Origin: Eubacterium sp.
GTDB taxonomy: Bacteria; Bacillota; Clostridia; Lachnospirales; Lachnospiraceae
Assembly: GCA_020844525.1 (NCBI GenBank)
Contig: JAJGAH010000043.1
Location: 1 to 10,624, forward strand
Length of the DNA stretch: 10,624 bases
Direction: 5' to 3'
A program made the translations under genes and the position numbers. The notes under the pieces were generated by a model. The model made no database searches and had not been told where the DNA came from. It was given only the letters and a program-made list of their open reading frames with translations. Positions 6,240-10,624 of this stretch are shown here, piece by piece (position 1 is the first letter of the stretch; each line of letters begins with the position of its first letter).

Positions 6240-7355
6240 TCAATGCCTGTCCGGGACCTTGCCGCCGCCACGAATATCCCTGACGGTTTCCCCGATCAGC
6301 ATCCGCCCATTTACCTTTATCTCCTCCACGGCACTGGACCGCCAGTTGACCACAATCTCAATCAGTTTCTGCGCGGACAGTCTTCCGATACCCTCCGCAT
6401 CCTGCCGGTAGGTTGTCAGTGAGGGCTCCAGAATCTGGCCGACATCAATACCGTCATATCCCACAGCGCTGATATCCCCTGGTATGCTGTATCCAAGCTC
6501 CCGCAGCACCCTGCGTCCGCCGATGTAGGAGAAATCATCGCTGAACATGATGGCGGTCGGCTTTACACTTCCGGACATGATGGTTCTGAGAACTTCGCTA
6601 TTATATGCCGGGTTGTTGTACTTGCCATCATATTCAGAATACTCATCTGTCCCTATACCTGCCTCTGAAAGTGCCCGGCGAAAGCCCTGCAGCCTCTTCT
6701 GTGTCACGAGTGTATCCTCGCCATGAATAAAAGCAATTCTTCTGTGACCATTTTCAATCAGATATCTGGTCAGCTCATATCCGCCCTCTTCATTATCCGA
6801 CATGACACAGCTGTGATTCATTACCTGGTAATCGATCGTGATAAAAGGGATGTCGCTCTGAACAAGCTGCTGAATTTTCAGATCCTTGAAATTGACATTC
6901 GCAATAAGAATTCCGTCACATTTCCTGTAGCGCACATGGCGGAGAAAGGAATCCCCTACCATCTTCTGACTGATAAAGGTAATATCATAGCCCAGCCGCT
7001 CCAGCTCATTCTTGGCACTGTTCAAAATGCTGGAAAAATAAGGGTGCAGCAGACCGCTTGACGTCTCATCCTCAAACACCACCCCGATATTATGAGAAAT
7101 ATTGGTGCGCAGCTGGATCGCCGAAGGGTCAGGATGATAATCCAGCTTTTCTGCCATTCTCCTGATTTTATGTGCTGTTTCCTCTGAAACATCCTTGTAC
7201 CCGTTTAACGCCTTGCTTACCGTAGCAACAGAAACACCACATGCTTTTGCGATGTCCCTTATGGATACCGGACGCTTTAAGGCATCCGCATCTGCCGCGC
7301 TGCCGTTTCTGGCATTCCTCAGTTGTCCACCTGTAAAGTCATTATCATATGCCAT
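6240..7355 (-). CDS. LacI-family transcriptional regulator
   Basis: A 371-residue DNA-binding regulator. The N-terminal helix-turn-helix VSIRDIAKACGVSVATVSKALNG (30-52) and hinge LDYHPDPSAIQLR (71-83) are classic LacI/GalR features, followed by a periplasmic-binding-protein-like sugar sensor (about 88-360; MFSDDFSYIGGRRVLRELGYSIPGDISAVGYDGID near 270-304). It lies 208 nt upstream of the alpha-galactosidase ATG on the same strand, so it probably controls that operon in response to a galactoside (inference; CcpA-like or other targets cannot be excluded). The start at 7355 is chosen because AAAAGGTG precedes it. Upstream ATGs at 7394 and 7385 have no ribosome site. Even so, about 29 residues precede the helix-turn-helix, more than usual. 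It starts 82 nt after the sirtuin stop and may share its transcript. Confidence 0.93.
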   Translation of the reverse strand: MAYDNDFTGGQLRNARNGSAADADALKRPVSIRDIAKACGVSVATVSKALNGYKDVSEETAHKIRRMAEKLDYHPDPSAIQLRTNISHNIGVVFEDETSSGLLHPYFSSILNSAKNELERLGYDITFISQKMVGDSFLRHVRYRKCDGILIANVNFKDLKIQQLVQSDIPFITIDYQVMNHSCVMSDNEEGGYELTRYLIENGHRRIAFIHGEDTLVTQKRLQGFRRALSEAGIGTDEYSEYDGKYNNPAYNSEVLRTIMSGSVKPTAIMFSDDFSYIGGRRVLRELGYSIPGDISAVGYDGIDVGQILEPSLTTYRQDAEGIGRLSAQKLIEIVVNWRSSAVEEIKVNGRMLIGETVRDIRGGGKVPDRH

Positions 7356-7437
7356 GCGCAACACCTTTTCTTTCTGAATGGCCATAAAGCCCATACATAC
7401 ACGATCTTATTTTCAAGGAGCGGGACTGCTTCAGAAT

Positions 7438-8244
7438 TTATACTCTTACATGCCCCAGAACCTCTCCTATGCTTTCATGGAAGACGAGGTCTGCCCCATT
7501 ATCACGATTTGTACGGTCACGGTTAATCAGCACCAGATATTTTCCGCTGAAATAATCCAGAAGTGAGGCAGCCGGGTAAACACTCAGAGAAGTTCCACCG
7601 ACAATCATCATATCCGCCTCTCTGCACACCCTCTCCGCATTCCTCCAGGCTTCTTCCGGCAGCATTTCTCCGTAAAGAGTCACATCAGGACGCACCATCC
7701 CGCCGCATCCGGGCACAGTACATTTCGGTACAGGCTCCTGGCTGTTGAAAATATAGTCGGACGGATAAGCTTTATGGCATCGGTCACAATAATTCCGAAG
7801 CGTAGAACCATGTACCTCATAAACTTTTCTGCTTCCCGCCTTCTGATGCAGTCCATCAATATTCTGCGTGATGACACAGTCAAGCTTCCCCTTACGCTCC
7901 ATCTCGGCCAGCTTCAGGTGCGCGGTATTCGGCTCTATACCTTTTACATTCATCTTCTGTCTGTAAAACTCATAGAAAACCTCCGGATGATTATAAAGGC
8001 AGTCACTGCTCAGAAGATATTCAGGCGTGTACCGGTCAAACTGCACATCATGCTGATTATACAGCCCGTCTTTGCTTCTGAAATCGGGAATGCCGCTTTC
8101 CGTTGAGACGCCTGCGCCTCCAAAGAAAACGATATGATGGCTTGCAGCAATCATCTCATTAAAGGCCTCGTATTTCTGCTCCGGATCCAGTCCAGCAAGA
8201 TATTTCACCCGGTCATACCGCTTTTCATACTTGTCTGTATACAT
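7438..8244 (-). CDS. NAD-dependent protein deacylase, sirtuin family
   Basis: A 268-residue cytoplasmic sirtuin that removes acyl groups from protein lysines using NAD, yielding nicotinamide and O-acetyl-ADP-ribose. Visible features are GAGVSTESGIPDFRS (43-57, NAD binding), TQNIDGLH (126-133), catalytic His145 in EVHGS, a zinc ribbon with Cys153/Cys156 and Cys175/Cys180, GGTSLSVYPA (216-225) and INRD (240-243). The full family length is present with all key residues. The segment after PDFRS lacks the Tyr/Arg pair of the desuccinylase class, so deacetylation is the likelier activity. The start at 8244 has GGGGGG 8 nt upstream. The gene could be called cobB, srtN or sir2 in related genomes. Upstream lies an array of 19-bp repeats. 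No clear promoter was found. Confidence 0.95.
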   Translation of the reverse strand: MYTDKYEKRYDRVKYLAGLDPEQKYEAFNEMIAASHHIVFFGGAGVSTESGIPDFRSKDGLYNQHDVQFDRYTPEYLLSSDCLYNHPEVFYEFYRQKMNVKGIEPNTAHLKLAEMERKGKLDCVITQNIDGLHQKAGSRKVYEVHGSTLRNYCDRCHKAYPSDYIFNSQEPVPKCTVPGCGGMVRPDVTLYGEMLPEEAWRNAERVCREADMMIVGGTSLSVYPAASLLDYFSGKYLVLINRDRTNRDNGADLVFHESIGEVLGHVRV

Positions 8245-8283
8245 TCTGATCGCCCCCCTGAATATCTTCTCAATTGTTTAAAT

Positions 8284-8416
8284 GTCATTTCTGCATTACC
8301 ATGTCAGATTCTTGTTCTCAAGTCAGATTCATGTTCTTTTGTCAGATTCATATTTCTTTGTCAGATCCATGTTCTTTTGTCAAAGCCATGTTCTTATGTC
8401 ACATCAATATCTTCTC
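8284..8416. repeat. 19-bp tandem repeat array between prsW-like and sirtuin genes
   Basis: Five clear units of 19 bp run without gaps: 8303-8321, 8322-8340, 8341-8359, 8360-8378 and 8379-8397. The second unit reads GTCAGATTCATGTTCTTTT on the plus strand, and the others differ by one to about five bases. Degenerate units in the same phase appear to flank it, at 8284-8302 (starting GTCATTTC) and 8398-8416 (starting GTCACATC). The last one runs over the 3' end of the PrsW-like gene. Because 19 is not a multiple of three the array does not encode a protein repeat. It fills most of the 159 nt between the two genes. Confidence 0.9.
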
Positions 8417-9144
8417 CGTGTGTAGACATTCTCATCATGGGCAGATTCTCTGCGGACAAGAAGAAAACAGATCAGATATACTGCGACCACAACGACAGCA
8501 AACACCAGCGTGGACATCCCTGTCCGCAGCATCGCGCAGGTATCGTAGATTCCATGAAGGAAGACCGCACTGATATATCCCATAATGATACAGAGTGTCT
8601 GCCGTATATGGCGTCCCTGAAAATACAACACCCTGGCTCTTCCATAGAAAAAGCCGAATAATACGCCAAAACTCATATGCCCGGGAATGGCCAGAAAAGC
8701 GCGTCCCACCAGTATGCCCGGGCCATAGCCCAGCTCATACACAATATTCTCCATTGCTGCAAAACCAAGCGATGCAAACACAGAATAAACGATCCCGTCA
8801 AACCGGTAATTGAACGCAGAATTTTTCCAGGTTATGGAAGCCATCAGCAGATATTTGGTACCTTCCTCCGCAACTGCAACCACCAGAAAGGCCATGATCA
8901 AAATATATTTCAGGCTGGAAGAATCCAGAGACGTGCGGTTCAGAAGCTGCATGCCGATTTTTTCAAGCACCATGGACAAAAAAGCGGCAAGAACTCCCAT
9001 CAGGACCAGCTGTAACAGCAATCCGACGGGTTCCTTTTCCACCTTGTCCTGCCGGTAAACGTAAATGAGTAAGAGCAAAGCAGGCAATACAGCAAGAAAA
9101 AAGTAAAAAAATGCCACATATAGTCCTGGCAACAGTATAAACAT
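8404..9144 (-). CDS. PrsW-family intramembrane metalloprotease
   Basis: A 246-residue polytopic membrane protein of the PrsW family (relatives include B. subtilis PrsW, which cleaves the anti-sigma factor RsiW; here the substrate is unknown). Hydrophobic segments lie at roughly 5-30, 39-62, 78-97, 114-135, 143-170, 183-203 and 211-230. Family motifs are KVEKEP (34-39), EEGTK (93-97), FAAMEN (128-133), GHMSFG (155-160) and HGIYD (197-201). Together these supply the glutamates and histidines expected of the active site. The end is charged and Arg-rich (VYTRRRY). The start at 9144 has GGAGAGGAG about 6 nt upstream. No sigma or anti-sigma gene is nearby, so the link to stress signalling is only by family. 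The C-terminal codons overlap a degenerate unit of the 19-bp array. Confidence 0.9.
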   Translation of the reverse strand: MFILLPGLYVAFFYFFLAVLPALLLLIYVYRQDKVEKEPVGLLLQLVLMGVLAAFLSMVLEKIGMQLLNRTSLDSSSLKYILIMAFLVVAVAEEGTKYLLMASITWKNSAFNYRFDGIVYSVFASLGFAAMENIVYELGYGPGILVGRAFLAIPGHMSFGVLFGFFYGRARVLYFQGRHIRQTLCIIMGYISAVFLHGIYDTCAMLRTGMSTLVFAVVVVAVYLICFLLVRRESAHDENVYTRRRY

Positions 9145-9160
9145 CGAAATCTCCTCTCCT

Positions 9161-9197
9161 GATGATATATATTCTTAATTATATCATTGATATCATC
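9161..9197 (-). promoter_or_regulatory. Extended -10 promoter of the PrsW-like gene inside an inverted repeat
   Basis: On the minus strand TGATATAAT gives a TGn extension plus a perfect TATAAT (9178-9183). The -35 is weak (TTTCGA at 17 nt). The -10 box lies between the arms of an 8-bp inverted repeat, GATGATAT (9161-9168) and ATATCATC (9190-9197), and a perfect TGATATCA palindrome sits at 9188-9195. The promoter is well supported. Operator function is a guess. Confidence 0.5.
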
Positions 9198-9222
9198 GAA
9201 TCGAAAAGATCACATCCATACA

Positions 9223-9495
9223 TCAGTAATGATAACCTCCGAGCGTTGTCGTCGTCTGTCTGTCATGATGCTCCGCGTTCTCTATCAGAAGATTTAATTC
9301 CACCTCTGTTCCGATAAAATCCTGCACATCACACTCATAGATAGAATTTTCAGTGCGCATCATAAACAGCCCATCGTCATAAGCCATGGAAATCACCGGC
9401 GATGTGTGAATAAACGTACCATCGTCATACTTCCGGCTGCCGGATACACTCCCGATCAGGTCCCTCTGTTTCATTTTCCAATTTCTCAATCTCAT
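9223..9495 (-). CDS. Small protein of unknown function (90 aa)
   Basis: I do not recognise this protein. It begins with a basic stretch (MRLRNWKMKQRD), then a probably beta-rich middle containing two DDG turns (24-26 and 40-42) and FIHTSPVISM (28-37), a single Cys (54), an acidic segment (DVQDFIGTEVELNLLIENAE, 56-75) and a polar tail (TTTTLGGYHY). There is no signal peptide, membrane helix or metal-binding cluster. The ATG at 9495 has AAAGGGG 7 nt upstream, a strong ribosome site, which supports a real gene. It sits 78 nt upstream of the PrsW-like gene, which has its own promoter, so a shared function is possible but not shown. Confidence 0.7.
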   Translation of the reverse strand: MRLRNWKMKQRDLIGSVSGSRKYDDGTFIHTSPVISMAYDDGLFMMRTENSIYECDVQDFIGTEVELNLLIENAEHHDRQTTTTLGGYHY

Positions 9496-9551
9496 ACTCT
9501 TTCCCCTTTGTATGGCTCCCCATCACTTTGCCTCATCTATACCGGTTTTAT

Positions 9552-9581
9552 TTTATCTTAATAAAATGACAAATGTGTGAA
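9552..9581 (-). promoter_or_regulatory. Possible promoter of the 90-aa gene with AT palindrome
   Basis: On the minus strand TTCACA (9576-9581, 5 of 6 to TTGACA) is followed after 18 nt by GATAAA (9552-9557, 4 of 6). This would start transcription near 9545, about 50 nt before the ATG. A perfect 7-bp inverted repeat (ATTTTAT, CTTA, ATAAAAT; 9550-9567) covers the spacer. The region is so AT-rich that chance matches are likely. Confidence 0.3.
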
Positions 9582-9616
9582 TTCTTTTTATATAATTTTA
9601 CCATGATGATCTTCCC

Positions 9617-9677
9617 CAAAAAATCCCGAAAAAATCGGGCGGCTGCATAGCAGACAAATCTGTCATGCAGCCACCCG
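9617..9677 (-). terminator. Rho-independent terminator of the AGCS symporter gene
   Basis: On the minus strand a long GC-rich hairpin (CGGGTGGCTGCAT pairing with ATGCAGCCGCCCG, inner ACAGA/TCTG; 9636-9677) is followed by a T-rich tail with two T-runs (9617-9635). It starts 36 nt after the symporter stop codon. No T-run lies on the other side, so it is one-directional. Confidence 0.92.
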
Positions 9678-9712
9678 GTCAGAAATACAGGCTTTATTAG
9701 TATATGACCTGC

Positions 9713-10624
9713 TTACAGATCCTCATTTTTGATATCTGCTCCATGAGCCATCTTTGCAACCACACCGGAGAGAGCAAGCAGTGCGATCAGGTTGGGAAGT
9801 GCCATCAGGCCATTAAACAGATCGGAAAGATTCCATACCAGCGTTACCTTGAGCACCGAACCAATCAGTATGAAGATAACTACGATCACTGCAAAGGGCT
9901 TTACAAATCGGGTCCCAAACATATATTTGACGTTCTGCTGTGCAAAGAAATACCATCCGATGATCGTTGAAAACGCAAAGAAGAACAGACAGATCGCTAC
10001 AAACTTTGCACCAAACCAGCCAAACCCGGTGTCAAATGCAGCCTGTGCAACCGGTGTTCCTGTCACATCCCCGCCATAAGAAATCGTTGTCCCAAGCACT
10101 CCGGATGAAAGAATAACCAGTGCAGTCATGGTAAGTACAACAAAGGTGTCGATGAACACGCCTACCATGGCAACCTCACCCTGATCCTGCGGTTTTGCCA
10201 CCTGTGCCTGCGCATGTGCATGTGGTGTGGATCCCATACCGGCCTCATTGGAGAACAGACCACGCGCAACACCGAGTCTTAATGCCTGGCGTACCGTAAT
10301 ACCAGCACCTGCGCCCACAACTGCCTGCGGAGTAAACGCTCCGACAAAAATAGAACCGATTGCCGGAAGAAGGTTATTATGATTGATAATCAGAACAATC
10401 AGTCCGCCCACCAGATATAAGCCTGCCATCAGCGGTACAACCTTTTCTGTAAATGTAGCGATACGGCTGATGCCTCCGACAAAGATAAATCCGGCAATAA
10501 CTGCAATGATAATGCCCATGACCAGCTTGTTCGCCCCGAACGCGGTATGGAATGCATCACTGATGGAATTGGACTGCACCATGTTGCCCATAATGCCAAG
10601 AGCCAGGATGATCATGATTGCAAA
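9713..10624 (-). CDS. Amino acid carrier protein, AGCS sodium:alanine/glycine symporter (C-terminal part)
   Basis: The visible 303 residues are the C-terminal two thirds of an integral membrane symporter that imports alanine or glycine with sodium. The reading frame stays open to the right edge, so the true start is outside (the family is usually about 450-480 residues). The conserved signature GLFSNEAGMGSTPHAHAQA is present, preceded by a GNMVQSNSISDAF segment that matches the family's GN..Q.NS block. Further hydrophobic stretches include MGIIIAVIAGFIFVGGI, LYLVGGLIVLII, FIDTFVVLTMTALVIL, FVAICLFFFAFSTIIGWYFF, VIVVIFILIGSVL and ALPNLIALLALSGVVAKM. The tail ADIKNEDL is short and polar. A strong terminator follows. 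Relatives are named alsT, agcS or dagA; the substrate cannot be fixed from this part. Confidence 0.93.
   Translation of the reverse strand, partial: FAIMIILALGIMGNMVQSNSISDAFHTAFGANKLVMGIIIAVIAGFIFVGGISRIATFTEKVVPLMAGLYLVGGLIVLIINHNNLLPAIGSIFVGAFTPQAVVGAGAGITVRQALRLGVARGLFSNEAGMGSTPHAHAQAQVAKPQDQGEVAMVGVFIDTFVVLTMTALVILSSGVLGTTISYGGDVTGTPVAQAAFDTGFGWFGAKFVAICLFFFAFSTIIGWYFFAQQNVKYMFGTRFVKPFAVIVVIFILIGSVLKVTLVWNLSDLFNGLMALPNLIALLALSGVVAKMAHGADIKNEDL

Noticed and set aside
8284..8416. CRISPR array
   Set aside because: Units are contiguous with no unique spacers, and no cas genes are present, so it is a simple tandem repeat.
8134..8661. Plus-strand frame of 175 codons with apparent short protein repeats (SCSFV/SCSYV)
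   Set aside because: The apparent repeats come from the 19-bp DNA array read through shifting frames. The rest is antisense to the sirtuin and PrsW-like genes.

Overview
All protein genes and the one tRNA in this window lie on the minus strand. The gene set (class II galactose-1-phosphate uridylyltransferase, GH36 alpha-galactosidase, AGCS symporter, PrsW-type membrane protease, sirtuin, carA, flavoredoxin-like protein), the purine-rich AGGAG-type ribosome sites, the AT-rich intergenic DNA and moderate GC in the coding regions suggest a gut-type Bacillota genome, most likely Clostridia/Lachnospiraceae. This placement is inferred from gene families and style, not from a marker gene.

Layout, read from the high-coordinate end in the direction of transcription: (1) C-terminal two thirds of an AGCS sodium:alanine/glycine symporter, running off the right edge and closed by a strong terminator; (2) a 90-residue protein of unknown function; (3) a PrsW-family membrane protease with its own extended -10 promoter; (4) a short intergenic minisatellite of 19-bp units; (5) a sirtuin (NAD-dependent deacylase) followed 43 nt later by a LacI-family regulator and a terminator; (6) a galactoside operon, alpha-galactosidase then galT, overlapping by 8 nt and driven by a promoter loaded with repeated and inverted motifs; (7) a 394-nt gap holding a long imperfect palindrome of about 250 nt; (8) a flavin-reductase-domain protein; (9) tRNA-Leu(CAG) with a good promoter and terminator; (10) the N-terminal 180 residues of carA at the left edge.

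The best-connected group is regulator + alpha-galactosidase + galT: the GH36 enzyme releases galactose from alpha-galactosides (raffinose, melibiose, galactomannan-type sugars), and GalT moves galactose-1-phosphate into the Leloir pathway. Galactokinase, epimerase and a transporter are not in the window. The LacI-type gene directly upstream is the obvious candidate regulator, and the promoter contains a palindrome placed over the -10 box.

I see no CRISPR array, insertion sequence, prophage or defence system. The structures not explained by ordinary genes are the long palindrome after galT, the 19-bp tandem array before the sirtuin gene, and the repeated motifs in the galA and flavin reductase promoter regions.
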